64,000 bases of DNA, from assembly GCF_000014345.1 (NCBI RefSeq), contig NC_009879.1, positions 321,001 to 385,000 of the forward strand. The letters are read 5' to 3'. The notes beneath the pieces are model-generated. The model was not told the origin of the DNA. It made no database searches and saw only the letters and a program-made list of their open reading frames with translations. Made by a program: the position numbers and the translations under genes. Within the stretch, counting starts at the first letter, position 1, and each line of letters opens with the position of its first letter. This document shows, piece after piece, positions 27,388 through 37,305 of this stretch. The DNA comes from Rickettsia canadensis str. McKiel (lineage in GTDB: Bacteria > Pseudomonadota > Alphaproteobacteria > Rickettsiales > Rickettsiaceae).

Positions 27388-28143
27388 ATGAAAATTAAAC
27401 TCATTATCTCCATCATCATACTAATAATCTCTAGCGTATGCCTAGCAGGTCAAGAAGCATTGCCACTGCACAAGATGAAATGGTCGTTTGATGGTGTATT
27501 TGGTACAGTTAAGCGTGAAGCTGCACAAAGAGGTTTTCAAGTTTATAAAGAAGTTTGCAGCGTTTGTCACGGTTTGAATAATTTATATTACCGTAATTTA
27601 AAAGATATTGGTTTTTCTGATGATGAAATAAAAGAAATCGCTAAAGTATATACGGTAAAAGATGGACCAAATGATGCAGGTGAGATGTTTGACCGTCCTG
27701 CGCTTCCATCTGATCGTTTTGTAACTCCTTACCCTAATGAGCAAGCGGCAAGATCAGCTAATAATGGAGCATATCCTCCTGATTTATCTTTAATAATAAA
27801 AGCACGTCATGACGGAGCTAATTATATATATTCGCTGCTTACCGGTTATAAAGAACCACCGGCAGATTTTAAGCTGATGCAAGGCACTCATTATAATCCC
27901 TATTTTCCTAGTGAGCAAATAGCAATGCCGCCGCCGCTTACAGATGGGCAGGTTACTTATATGGACGGCACTAATGCAAGCGTAGAGCAGATGTCGCATG
28001 ATGTTACAGTATTCTTACAATGGGCAGCTGAGCCGGAAATGGAACACCGTAAAGCTATGGGTCTTAAAGTCATGATGTTTTTAGTAGTATTTACTATCTT
28101 TTTCTATATTGCCAAAAACCGTATTTGGTCTAATTTAAAGTAG
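27388..28143 (+). CDS. petC: Cytochrome c1
   Basis: Heme c subunit of the bc1 complex, 251 residues. Signal peptide (IKLIISIIILIISSVCLAGQ), heme motif C57-S-V-C-H61, RPALPSDRFVTPYPNEQAARSANNGAYPPDLSLI (standard cytochrome c1 sequence), a Met axial-ligand region near IAMPPPL, and a C-terminal anchor helix (VMMFLVVFTIFFYIAKNRIWSNLK). Same strand as petAB; very likely the same operon. Confidence 0.97.
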   Translation: MKIKLIISIIILIISSVCLAGQEALPLHKMKWSFDGVFGTVKREAAQRGFQVYKEVCSVCHGLNNLYYRNLKDIGFSDDEIKEIAKVYTVKDGPNDAGEMFDRPALPSDRFVTPYPNEQAARSANNGAYPPDLSLIIKARHDGANYIYSLLTGYKEPPADFKLMQGTHYNPYFPSEQIAMPPPLTDGQVTYMDGTNASVEQMSHDVTVFLQWAAEPEMEHRKAMGLKVMMFLVVFTIFFYIAKNRIWSNLK

Positions 28144-28814
28144 TTTTTAACATCTTGTTGTATGGCTTCTATGTCATTCCCACTTTTACAGTCATGACAT
28201 AAGAAATTTTTAAACCCATGAGACAACTCCGCCTTTCCCTTTCTTGGTGTGGTAATTTTGCTATACTTTATCCTAAGATTTATATAGGTGTAGGTATTTA
28301 TTATTACTTTATTTGCAGTTATAATAGGCTTTATTAGCTCTATCATTACTGAAATTTTAAAAATATACGACATTATAACGACAAAAACACGAGATAAATG
28401 TTTCAGATCGCCAAATTGCTAATAACAAACTCAATCAATCTAAAACTTTTACAGGGCTTACCATATCGCAAAATGACATAGCAATATTCTCTCTTTACTC
28501 CACTTATAAATCAGGTGTTAGTTGGGTTGATGCTTTTGAACTGCTCAGTAAGACCAGTGCTTGTTTATAGCTGCTTTGTAATTTATGTAGGAGTTAAATT
28601 ATGTTCAATATAAATCATTAAAAAGTTATACCCTGTTAGTGGAATATTTAGACATATTATGGAGTATAGAGGATCAAACTATTTTTGTAGGGATTATTAG
28701 TTTTCACTTTGGTCAGCATACTTTCAGTAAATTATGGAAGTATTATACTTGAATTTTAAATAGATAATTTTTATATATTATAAATATATAACTAACAAAA
28801 TTAATGGTGGTTTT
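28144..28814 (+). pseudogene. Decayed coding region between petC and hsp20
   Basis: Broken frames run on the plus strand. One piece (about 28402-28565) reads VSDRQIANNKLNQ...ISQNDIAIFSLYSTYKSGVSWVDAFELLSK, which loosely resembles the first conserved segment of type II secretion/pilus F-type proteins (LATLLxxGVxLxxAL). A hydrophobic segment (ITLFAVIIGFISSII, about 28300) and a later piece EDQTIFVGIISFHFGQHTFSKLW (about 28668-28740) belong to other frames. Family assignment is weak. Confidence 0.35.
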
Positions 28815-29318
28815 ATGTTAAAGAATGTAAGATTATATATTCCGTCTATAGCAGCTATTATTTTATCAAGTAATATTGCAATGGCTAATAAGAATTATGA
28901 TGCTGGTCATGCGACGGCTTTGCGTCAAGTAGCCGATTTAATAGATAATCAAATGACAAATATTGATAATTTATTTAGAAATAGATTGTCGTTGTATGAA
29001 TCTAATAGCATAAAAAGTAATTTTATTACTAAAGATAAGCAGTATATTGTTGTTATGGAAGTACCTGGATTTGAAAAAAGTCAAATTAAGGTCAAAGTAA
29101 GCAGAAATAAATTATTTATTACAGGGAATATAGAAGAAAAAAATAAATCTGATGATTTAGATAATTATATGAATAAAAATTTTAATTATGTAATATCATT
29201 ATATGAGGATGTAGATCAAACAAATATCTCTTCAAACCTTAAGAATGGAATACTTACTATTATTTTACCTCGCACTGAGGTTAAAGAACAAGATGCAAGA
29301 GAGATACCGATTAATTAG
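28815..29318 (+). CDS. Small heat shock protein, Hsp20 family, with signal-peptide-like N-terminus
   Basis: ATP-independent holdase of 167 residues with an alpha-crystallin domain (about 70-160: NFITKDKQYIVVMEVPGF, KVKVSRNKLFITGNIEE, NYVISLYEDVDQTNI, LKNGILTIILPR). The C-terminus is EQDAREIPIN, with an IxI-like tail. The first 25 residues (MLKNVRLYIPSIAAIILSSN then IAMAN) look like a secretion signal with an AMA/N cleavage site, which is unusual for Hsp20. Shine-Dalgarno GGTGG at about 28805. It follows petC after gene debris. Confidence 0.88.
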   Translation: MLKNVRLYIPSIAAIILSSNIAMANKNYDAGHATALRQVADLIDNQMTNIDNLFRNRLSLYESNSIKSNFITKDKQYIVVMEVPGFEKSQIKVKVSRNKLFITGNIEEKNKSDDLDNYMNKNFNYVISLYEDVDQTNISSNLKNGILTIILPRTEVKEQDAREIPIN

Positions 29319-29443
29319 TATTGTAAGTTGTATTTCTGGATAGCGTGGCTTGGACACGATATGATACACTAGGTATGTGTTTTTCGCTCTACGTAATAAA
29401 GCCTAGTGAAAATGACATAGATAGAGTACAATATATAAATAAT

Positions 29444-30551
29444 TTATCTTTTACTACCGGCGTTCATAGCAAGGCTTGCAGAAACAAATTCTTCAAGGTT
29501 ACCATCAAGCACTCCTCTAGTGTCGGAAGTTTCATAATCGGTACGTAAATCTTTCACCATTTGATACGGTTGCAGTATATATGACCTAATTTGGTGTCCC
29601 CAGCTATTATCGGTTTTAGCTGCATTCTGTTCGTTAATATTGTCTGTGCGTTTCTGCATTTCAAGCTCATAGAGTTTGGCTTTAAGCATTCTCATAGCTT
29701 GAGCTTTATTCTTATGCTGTGACCTATCGCTTTGACATTGCGTTACTGTTCCTGTCGGTATGTGGGTTATACGTACGGCAGAATCTGTAGTGTTAACATG
29801 CTGTCCGCCAGCTCCTGATGCTCTGAAAGTATCAATTCTTAAATCTTTATCATCAATAGTAATTGATATATTATCATCAATTTCGGGATATACCCAGCTA
29901 CTTGCAAAACTAGTCATTCTTTTACCTGCCGCATTAAACGGGGAAATACGCACCAGCCTATGAACTCCTGCTTCAGTTTTAAACCAGCCGTAAGCACGTT
30001 TGCCTATTATCCTAATTGTACATGATTTAATGCCTGCTTCTTCGCCGTTAATCATATTGATTATTTCAGTTTTAAAGTCTAATCTTTCGGCAAAACGCAA
30101 ATACATACGCATCATGATAGATGCCCAGTCATGGCTTTCAGTTCCTCCTGCTCCAGCATTAATTTCCAAAAAGCAATTATTACAATCTGCTTCCCCTGAA
30201 AATAAATATTCTGTTTCAAATTTAGCAGCAATTATGCTTAAATTTTTAAGATCTTGTTTAACTTGTGCAAGTGTTTCTAAGTCATTTTCAGTTTCAGCTA
30301 GTGCTTCAAGTTCTAAAGTATCTTTTAAATTAGATTTCAGTTTATTCAAAGTATTTAGTTTTTCTTCTAAAGTACTTTTTTCTCGAAGTAATGTTTGTGC
30401 ATTAACCTGATCATTCCATAAATCAGGGTTTGTTGTTAGTTCTGCTAATTCTTTTAATCGTTTAGTTGCAGTTTTGATATCAAAGAGACCTCTCAAGCAA
30501 TTCTAAAGATTGCTCAATTTTTTTTACATAATTTTCTATTTCGGCGTACAT
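29444..30551 (-). CDS. prfB: Peptide chain release factor 2 with programmed +1 frameshift
   Basis: Class I release factor for UGA/UAA. The main frame (from 30479 down) contains the tripeptide-type motif VRISPFNAAGKR (SPF) and the catalytic GGQ in GAGGQHVNTTDSAV. Upstream, an ATG at 30551 opens a zero frame of 23 codons (MYAEIENYVKKIEQSLELLE-RSL) ending at an in-frame TGA (30482-30480). The context is GAGAGG-TCT-CTT-TGA, the classical CUU-UGA slip site with a Shine-Dalgarno-like sequence three bases before it. Shifting +1 joins it to DIKTATKRLKELA, giving about 368 residues. The TTG at 30496 is therefore not the start. Confidence 0.95.
30480..30492 (-). promoter_or_regulatory. prfB autoregulatory frameshift site
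   Basis: On the minus strand, GAGAGG precedes TCT-CTT-TGA. When RF2 is scarce the ribosome pauses at UGA and slips +1 on CUU, producing full-length RF2. This mechanism is well established in other bacteria; here it is seen only as sequence. Confidence 0.9.
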
Positions 30552-30665
30552 TATTTTTTCCTGTTATAAATTTTGATTTTGCTATATATTATCGTGATTG
30601 TTTGGGGTGTGTTTATGTCACTCCCGTGTGTAGTGGTTGTTGCATGGACTGAAAAATACATTTGC

Positions 30666-30743
30666 TGTCATACCGTGGTTTGACCACAGTATCCAAAAAA
30701 AATTAAAGCAGACTGGATCCCGTGATCAAGTCGTGGGATGACA
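30666..30743. repeat. RPE-like element upstream of lepA
   Basis: TGTCATACCGTGGTTTGACC-ACAGTATCC and CTGGATCCCGTGATCAAGTC-GTGGGATGACA form a well preserved palindrome around AAAAAAAATTAAAGCAGA. Confidence 0.88.
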
Positions 30744-30833
30744 GGAGTATAATTGATACACGCAACAATGTATATGCGGGCATGACAAAGGTGATAACCG
30801 CAATAAACAAATGTAAATTATATCACAATAATT

Positions 30834-32636
30834 ATGAATAATCAAAAATATATAAGGAACTTTTCAATAATTGCTCATATCGATCATGGTAAATCTACGT
30901 TAGCAGATAGGTTAATTGAACATTGCGGTGGATTTCAGGCTAGAGAAATGAGCAAACAAGTGCTAGATTCGATGGATATCGAAAAAGAACGCGGCATAAC
31001 TATTAAGGCACAAACAGTAAAGCTTTTATATAAGGCTAAAGACGGTAATACTTACTATTTGAATCTAATGGATACTCCAGGACATGTCGATTTTGCTTAT
31101 GAAGTTAGCAGGTCTTTAGCTGCTTGTGAAGGCTCATTATTGGTAGTTGATAGTACGCAAGGAGTAGAGGCACAAACGCTTGCAAACGTTTACAAAGCAA
31201 TCGAGAATAACCACGAAATAGTACCGGTGCTTAATAAGATTGATTTACCTGCTTCCGAACCTGAGCATGTTAAGCAGCAAATAGAGGATATAATCGGAAT
31301 TGATGCAAGTGAGGCGCTGCTAATTTCTGCTAAAAGCGGTATAGGGATTGATTTAGTTTTAGAAGCAATAGTAAATAAATTACCTCCGCCAAAAGAAAGT
31401 AGTGATGATATTTTGAAAGCTTTGCTTGTTGATAGTTGGTATGATCCATATCTTGGCGTGGTTATTTTAGTACGTATTATTGATGGGGCTTTACGTAAGA
31501 ATATGCGTATTAAAATGATGGCTACAAACTCAGTTTATAAAGTTGAGCATGTTGGATATTTTACTCCGAAAAAACATATTGCGGATGTTTTATATGCAGG
31601 GGAGATTGGTTTCTTTACTGCTTCTATAAAGCAGGTAGCGGATTGTAAAGTCGGGGATACTATAACTGATGAGAAAAAGCCTTGTGAGCAAGCATTGCCT
31701 GGCTTTAAACCAAATTTACCTGTAGTGTTTTGCGGCTTTTATCCAACGGATAGTTCAGAGTTTGAGTATCTAAAGGATTCGCTTGCTAAATTGCACCTTA
31801 ATGATTCCAGCTTTGAATATGAAATGGAAAGCTCCTCAGCACTCGGAGTAGGCTTTAGGTGTGGCTTTTTAGGGTTACTACATTTAGAGATTATTCAGGA
31901 ACGTTTAAGTAGGGAGTTTGATTTAGATTTAATTACTACCGCACCAAGCGTGATATATAAAATTTATATGCGAGATGGTGAGAGCTTGGAAATTTATAAC
32001 CCAGCAGATTTACCTAATTTACAAAAAATCGAGTCAATCGAAGAGCCATGGATTAAGGCAATTATAATTGTACCTGATGAGTTTTTAGGTGCAGTATTAT
32101 CGCTTTGTACTGAAAAAAGGGGAGTACAGTTAGATCACAGCTACATAGCAAACAGGGCTAGAATAGTTTATAAATTACCGTTAAATGAGATAGTTTATGA
32201 TTTTTACGATCGTTTAAAAAGCTGTTCTAAAGGTTATGCAAGTTTTGAATGGCAAATGGATGTTTATGCACCTTCTGAGCTTGTTAAACTTGGAATTTTG
32301 GTTAACGGTAAGGCGGTTGATGCATTATCCACAATCGTACATCGCTCTCGTGCCGAGCAGACGGGTAGGGCGTTATGTGTAAGGTTAAAGGACTTGATAC
32401 CAATACAGCAAATCGATATAGTGATTCAAGCAAGTATAGGTAGCCGTATTATTGCCCGTGAGACTATTAAAGCCCTGCGTAAAGACGTATTATCTAAATG
32501 TTATGGTGGTGATATAACCCGTAAGCGTAAGCTTCTTGAGAAGCAAAAAATAGGTAAAAAGAGAATGAGACAGTACGGTAATATTGAAATCCCGCAATCT
32601 GCCTTTATTGCTGCTTTAAAAATAGGTGATGAGTAA
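30834..32636 (+). CDS. lepA: Elongation factor 4 (LepA)
   Basis: Ribosome-associated GTPase that promotes back-translocation and assists under stress. The 600 residues carry [14 protein letters not shown] (G1), [29 protein letters not shown] (G3), NKIDLPAS (G4), the domain II/III EF-G-like core, and the LepA-specific C-terminal domain ending with [27 protein letters not shown]. Full length for the family. Monocistronic, downstream of the element at 30666. Confidence 0.97.
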   Translation: MNNQKYIRNFSIIAHIDHGKSTLADRLIEHCGGFQAREMSKQVLDSMDIEKERGITIKAQTVKLLYKAKDGNTYYLNLMDTPGHVDFAYEVSRSLAACEGSLLVVDSTQGVEAQTLANVYKAIENNHEIVPVLNKIDLPASEPEHVKQQIEDIIGIDASEALLISAKSGIGIDLVLEAIVNKLPPPKESSDDILKALLVDSWYDPYLGVVILVRIIDGALRKNMRIKMMATNSVYKVEHVGYFTPKKHIADVLYAGEIGFFTASIKQVADCKVGDTITDEKKPCEQALPGFKPNLPVVFCGFYPTDSSEFEYLKDSLAKLHLNDSSFEYEMESSSALGVGFRCGFLGLLHLEIIQERLSREFDLDLITTAPSVIYKIYMRDGESLEIYNPADLPNLQKIESIEEPWIKAIIIVPDEFLGAVLSLCTEKRGVQLDHSYIANRARIVYKLPLNEIVYDFYDRLKSCSKGYASFEWQMDVYAPSELVKLGILVNGKAVDALSTIVHRSRAEQTGRALCVRLKDLIPIQQIDIVIQASIGSRIIARETIKALRKDVLSKCYGGDITRKRKLLEKQKIGKKRMRQYGNIEIPQSAFIAALKIGDE

Positions 32637-32734
32637 TTTTTGATCGCTTGATCTGTATTAATTTTTTTATTTGATATAAAGAAAACGCTAGACGTTATAG
32701 AAAAGATTTGTTATAAGAAGTTATCTAAAATTCT

Positions 32735-32809
32735 TCCTCGGTAGCTCAGTGGTAGAGCAAACGGCTGTTAACCGTTCGGTCGCTGGTTCGAATCCGGCTC
32801 GGGGAGCCA
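32735..32809 (+). tRNA. tRNA-Asn (GUU)
   Basis: Acceptor 5' strand TCCTCGG (32735-32741) pairs with TCGGGGA near the 3' end. D-arm TAGCTCAGTGGTAGAGCA. Anticodon stem ACGGC/CGTT-type with loop CTGTTAA (anticodon GTT). T-arm GCTGG-TTCGAAT-CCGGC. The CCA end is encoded (32807-32809). Confidence 0.96.
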
Positions 32810-33300
32810 TTCCATACAGTTGGATACTTGTTTAAGTTCATTGAAACGGGAAAACAAAATTTTAAAATTTTCTTTTTTTGGCAATTATTGAACCTTTAAA
32901 AGGTTCATGTGCATTTGTAGTTACATTTATAAATTCTAGAAGTTTTTTAGAGAACTTGTAATCGACTATGTCATAATTTTTAATTGACTCGTTTGATTTG
33001 TATTGATATTCTTTTAATCCTTAGCTAAAAAATTCTGCTCTAGTTATAAAACTCCATCTGCTACGAAATCCATATATGAATTGAGCTTATTGGGTCTATG
33101 TTAAAAACTAGCAGGACTTGTTAAACATCGTCAAATAGAATGCACAGTATTTTTAGAGAAAGAGGATTTATTAAGTACATAGTTATTACAATCAACAATT
33201 ATAGTGATTGATTTATTTTCATTGCCTCTATAGATGACTTTTATCAGGTGATAATTAAACTTTATCATTTAGATATAAGTTAATTTTAAAGAATTAAAAT
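32810..33300. other. AT-rich intergenic stretch after tRNA-Asn
   Basis: About 490 bases with only short, interrupted frames and no recognisable motif, repeat arm or RNA structure. It probably represents decayed DNA. Confidence 0.4.
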
Positions 33301-33540
33301 ATGGACAATCAAGAAGAAGAAATTTTAACCTCTGAATCTTATATTGATGAAGAGGAAGAAAAGCATTTAAAAGCTAAAAATGCAAGGACAGAGCTTAAAT
33401 TAATATTAATAACTTTTACTATTATTCTTACTAGTTTTTTAACTTTTACTTACTTCTTTTTAAATTATGTAGAAGAAAAAGCAGCAGAGTATAAATTACA
33501 GCAGGAACAAGAAGCTAAAGCAGCTAATAAACCAAAATGA
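33301..33540 (+). CDS. Small single-pass membrane protein, hypothetical
   Basis: The 79-residue protein has a very acidic N-terminus (MDNQEEEILTSESYIDEEEE), a basic patch, one clear membrane helix (about 32-54, LILITFTIILTSFLTFTYFF) and a charged C-terminal tail rich in Glu/Lys/Ala (EEKAAEYKLQQEQEAKAAN). It has a simple bitopic topology with cytoplasmic acidic tail likely. I do not recognise the family. No strong Shine-Dalgarno, and the flanks are decayed, but the frame itself is intact and compositionally protein-like. Confidence 0.5.
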   Translation: MDNQEEEILTSESYIDEEEEKHLKAKNARTELKLILITFTIILTSFLTFTYFFLNYVEEKAAEYKLQQEQEAKAANKPK

Positions 33541-33639
33541 TAGTTGCTAAAATATAAAATAACCGAAAGTTACTAATATGTTTATAGTTAGAAGATGATT
33601 TGTTATTGCAATTTTTAATTTTTGCTTTAATTGTCATCA

Positions 33640-34440
33640 ACTATTATTAACAAAAATAAAAAATAACTTGTATTGAAGGTATAAGCTTGTGGTAAAACAA
33701 GTTTGAAATTTATCTTTATGCTAAGAAACTACTTGATAATCTTAAAGATTTAAACACTAAAGTGCAAAATCCTGTGATATAGAAGAGAAAGTCACACAAG
33801 ATATTTACTACACCCGTAAATATAAATATCACGGCTCACAAATCTGTTAATCAAGTGTCCTTATTATTATCATCTGATTAAACTGGCGATTATGCGTGCT
33901 GAGTTTGTAGCTGAATAAGTAGCTAAGCTTTTTACTGCAATAATGCTACAAGCTGCTTTACTTCATGATACTATTGATAATACGTCATTAACTGACGAAA
34001 TGATTAATAGCATTTTTGGATTATAAGTATAGAGAAACATATGGAAAGTTTCATTAGAATTAAACCTTACTGCCGAGGAAAGCTTAAATTTGTTGATTAA
34101 GCAAAAAGATATAATACAGCTCTATAAAATTATCTGATCGTATACATAACATCTAAACTTTAGGTGCAATTACTTGGGAAAATTACTAAAATCTTAAAAG
34201 AAACTTTAATGCGCTTTTTACAAGTTTGTGCATATCTGGAGATATAGAATATATATTTATTCAGCTTTGTTCGAATATATTAAAACAACAAACTCATTTA
34301 AGTGAATTAAATTTGAAAGCACAGATTTTTAACTCTAATAATTATACTGTACGTTTTCAAGTGATTCAAAATGTGTCATGTCACTCCCAAGTAGAATGCT
34401 TACCTACCGGTGTCATAATAAGAAGCATTCTGTAAGTTCC
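33640..34440 (+). pseudogene. spoT-like (p)ppGpp hydrolase (HD) domain, decayed
   Basis: Several frameshifts and stops interrupt a recognisable SpoT N-terminal HD domain. It reads IYYTRKYKYHGSQI, then AIMRAEFVAE-VAKLFTAIMLQ, AALLHDTIDNTSLTDEMINSIFG (the HD motif with the E/D-D-T pattern), AEESLNLLIKQKDIIQLYKI, DRIHN, and a C-terminal helix region ISGDIEYIFIQLCSNILKQQ. The ordering matches SpoT/RelA proteins. The synthetase half is absent here. Rickettsia genomes are known to carry multiple split spoT genes. Confidence 0.8.
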
Positions 34441-34606
34441 TATATTTACTACGTTAAAGCTATACCAAACTAAGTAATTACATATATAAAAATTAATGAA
34501 AACGCATAAATAAGAGTAGTAAACGTAAATCTTTTCAATATTTCAAAGTTTTTTAAAGTATTGATACAGTAGTATTGGTAGTTATACTCCTAATAGTAGT
34601 TGGATT

Positions 34607-34816
34607 TTAGATCAACTTGAATAAGTATTTATTAAAATAAATACTATAGGGCATACAAATTAAAAATATAATTGCTATAGCTTTTAATAGTTTAAGAGGG
34701 TAAAATTTTTTGGTTAATAAAATTAATGTAATCATTAAAATTAGTTGGAGTAATAGCAAGCAAAAAGTTATTTTTAATAATGATGTACAATAAATATAAG
34801 TCAAAACAAGCAACAC
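34607..34816 (-). CDS. Possible small two-helix membrane protein
   Basis: A 69-residue open frame of almost entirely hydrophobic sequence with two likely helices (about 12-33 and 46-65). The start would be GTG or a nearby alternative, without a clear Shine-Dalgarno. It may be a remnant; its strand differs from the surrounding debris. Low confidence. Confidence 0.25.
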   Translation of the reverse strand: MLLVLTYIYCTSLLKITFCLLLLQLILMITLILLTKKFYPLKLLKAIAIIFLICMPYSIYFNKYLFKLI

Positions 34817-35371
34817 CAGAATTTACACGAAAAAAATATGCTAAAATAGTTTGTATATTCATTTTCTCTTCTACATATAAATTATAATTCTTTGCAATTT
34901 ATTCCAAAATTTTCTATGATATATCTGCACGATACTACACATATAGTTACTATCTAAGCAGCACTAGCACCTGTGCTTGGGTCCATAATTAGGAAGATTA
35001 GCCATGATGACGTAAGAAACGGATATTAAAATAGTGGTAATAATGCAGTGGGTTTTTAACCCATATTATCTTCTATCCAGCAAAATAATAGAGTTCCTAA
35101 GGGTCTAAAAGTATAAAAGTAGATTCAAAAGAAAAAAAGCTGCAAGAAGTCGATTAACGTGAGTATAGTATTGCAAAAGAAAAGCTTATTAAATAGTACT
35201 GAACATAGAATAAGATCAAAATATTCTAAAAAAGTACCTATAGATAATAAACCTATAGCCGGTTTTATTTTCTATTTAAACTTTTTGTTCTTTTCCGTAT
35301 CCTAGCACAAATTTTTCTAAAAAGTTAAATTATAGAAAGATAATGAGCATGATTTAAAGTCAAGGAAAAAG
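34817..35371. other. Decayed intergenic DNA
   Basis: Only short broken frames, for example a fragment NNKPIAGFIFYLNFLFFSV near 35245-35305. No repeat arms of the palindromic class are visible. I can assign no function. Confidence 0.35.
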
Positions 35372-36040
35372 TTATAATATTGTATGACTATACTTATTTA
35401 AAACTTCTTTGACTAATGAAGTAGTGATTTTTCTTTTGGAAGTTAGAGCAATTTGATTAATATTCTCTAATATTTCTATGATTTTAGAATGTTCCCTAGG
35501 TAAATTTACTAAAAGAAAATCTATGATTTGCCTGGATATTATTACTGAAGAAATAGAAAAATGCTTAAATATTAGAACTTTGATTAATTCATCATCAGGA
35601 GAGTTTAATACTATACTAAGCACTGATTTAATACGTGAAGATAAATCAGGTAAAGCAAAATTTTTGCTTTTATCAAACGAGGTAAGTAAAAGATATTTTC
35701 GTTTTTCGTTAATAATATTAAATATATACAGTAATGCCGGCTCTTGCCAGTTTTCAATATCTTCAATAATAAAAGCATTGTATTGTTCTAAAATTTCTTC
35801 ATTAAAAAAGATATCTTTAATAATATAGGCATTGCTTAAATTTTGCCATATTTTGGTTAAATAAGTTTTGCCTGAAGAAGAAGGACCTTTAATTAATAAA
35901 GTAAATTTATAAGGATTAACGCCAAATCTGTGTTGCCAATTTTGTATAATATTATACGCTTGATCGTTAGAACTAGAAACAATAAATTCATCAGGATGAT
36001 ATTTATTAGGAGTAGTAAAACGAAATATATATTGCTGCAT
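35372..36040 (-). CDS. DnaA-related protein (Hda/HdaA-like)
   Basis: AAA+ protein of 222 residues related to the DnaA ATPase domain, whose family regulates replication initiation by promoting DnaA-ATP hydrolysis. Visible are an opening FRFTTPNKYHPDEFIVSSSN, a Walker A GPSSSGKTYL (about 54), a degenerate Walker B NAFIIEDIENW (about 89-99), SRIKSVLSIVL (sensor/arginine region), and a short lid helix bundle. There is no DNA-binding domain IV. It lies downstream of the AI-2E family gene on the same strand, a pairing common in alphaproteobacteria. Confidence 0.82.
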   Translation of the reverse strand: MQQYIFRFTTPNKYHPDEFIVSSSNDQAYNIIQNWQHRFGVNPYKFTLLIKGPSSSGKTYLTKIWQNLSNAYIIKDIFFNEEILEQYNAFIIEDIENWQEPALLYIFNIINEKRKYLLLTSFDKSKNFALPDLSSRIKSVLSIVLNSPDDELIKVLIFKHFSISSVIISRQIIDFLLVNLPREHSKIIEILENINQIALTSKRKITTSLVKEVLNKYSHTIL

Positions 36041-36076
36041 TTATTGATCCTTAGCAGCATTGTTCTAGGTTTATGG

Positions 36077-36214
36077 TGTCATTCCCGTGAAAGCGAGAAT
36101 CCAGAAAAATAACCTTAATACCGGTAAAATTAGACATTAATTGACAAAATAAACCTAAAAAAACAAGTTTTTTATAGGTTTTACTAGATTCCCACTTTCT
36201 TGGGAAGAACATTG
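36077..36214. repeat. RPE-like long element between hda-like gene and AI-2E gene
   Basis: Outer arms TGTCATTCCCGTGAAAGCG and CACTTTCTTGGGAAGAACA. It contains AATAACCTTAATACCGGTAAAATTAGACATTAATTGACAAAATAAACCT, and the core ACCTAAAAAAACAAGTTTTTTATAGGT is self-complementary. Confidence 0.88.
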
Positions 36215-36248
36215 ATCGCTTTTTAAAAACCATACAACAATACTATAC

Positions 36249-37304
36249 TTATCCCTCTAATCGATAGAACTTACTGAATTTATAAAATGTAATTAGATTC
36301 AAGAGTAAAATTTTAGTAATGCCGGCAATCGGTATGGCAAAAAATATTCCAATAATTCCAAATAAACTACCGCAAGCAAAAATTGAGAATATAATCCAAA
36401 GTGGATGCAAACCTATTTTATCACCGATAATTTTAGGGGTTAAAACATAAGATTCACAAATATTCCCGACTAAATAAATCATCATTATATATAATAATTT
36501 TGCAGTCATACTGAAAGTTACATAACCGATAATTAGGGTCAAGAGAAACGCTATAAAAGTACCAATAAAAGGAATAATAACTAAAAACCCTGTTAAAATG
36601 CCGAGTAAAAGAGCAAGATCAATACCTATTACGGTAAATGCAATGCTATAATAAGTAGATAATAATAAGCAAATATTTAGCTGTCCTCTTATGTAAGCAG
36701 ATAACAGATCATTAATTTCCGATATTATTTCAAGGATTTTGTTTCTGCTTTTTATAGGTAATAATGATTTCATATTTTCAATAATATTATTCCAATCACG
36801 TAGGAAATAAAATAATATTATAGGTATAAGTAACAATAAAACAAATATGTTAATAGTGATAATAGTATAACGCCAAAGATTATTAGCAATACTACTAAGT
36901 ATAGTAAATATACTATTTATAAAATTGCTTAAAGAATCCTTGATCTTATAGGCAATATCCGGTTCTATCGAATAAATTTTTACCATTATAGGCGGCAATA
37001 TTTCTCCTTGAAAATAATTTTTATATTTCGGAATATTATGTATAAAAGTAAAAATTTGTCCATAAATTATTGGTACTAAAATAGTTAAGCTTAAGAAAAA
37101 TATGTTCAAAAATATTAGATAAATTATGCTCGATGCAAATTTATTTGATATTTTAAATTTTGATGCGATAAAATTGATAGTAGGTTGTAGTAAGTAAGAT
37201 ATTATAAATGCAATAAAAAATGGTTTTACTGCATCTGAAATTAGCATAAAGCCGCTTATAAAAATCCCTAAAAAAACTAGCCACAATATAGCAGTTTTAC
37301 TCAT
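36249..37304 (-). CDS. AI-2E family (PerM-like) membrane protein
   Basis: Multi-pass inner-membrane protein of 351 residues with about eight helices. Family features are the N-terminal pair ([13 protein letters not shown] ... [17 protein letters not shown]), a long middle region that is partly soluble ([17 protein letters not shown]), the conserved [26 protein letters not shown], and the carboxy [30 protein letters not shown] motif. The family includes putative exporters and Na+/H+ antiporters, so the substrate is unknown. The start is one base after the grpE stop region; probably co-transcribed with grpE and the hda-like gene. Confidence 0.85.
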   Translation of the reverse strand: MSKTAILWLVFLGIFISGFMLISDAVKPFFIAFIISYLLQPTINFIASKFKISNKFASSIIYLIFLNIFFLSLTILVPIIYGQIFTFIHNIPKYKNYFQGEILPPIMVKIYSIEPDIAYKIKDSLSNFINSIFTILSSIANNLWRYTIITINIFVLLLLIPIILFYFLRDWNNIIENMKSLLPIKSRNKILEIISEINDLLSAYIRGQLNICLLLSTYYSIAFTVIGIDLALLLGILTGFLVIIPFIGTFIAFLLTLIIGYVTFSMTAKLLYIMMIYLVGNICESYVLTPKIIGDKIGLHPLWIIFSIFACGSLFGIIGIFFAIPIAGITKILLLNLITFYKFSKFYRLEG

Positions 37305-37305
37305 A

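Noticed and set aside
30000..30410. 136-codon plus-strand frame inside prfB
   Set aside because: Antisense to well conserved RF2 sequence.
34226..34435. 69-codon open frame
   Set aside because: It is the end of the frameshifted spoT hydrolase-domain pseudogene rather than an independent gene.
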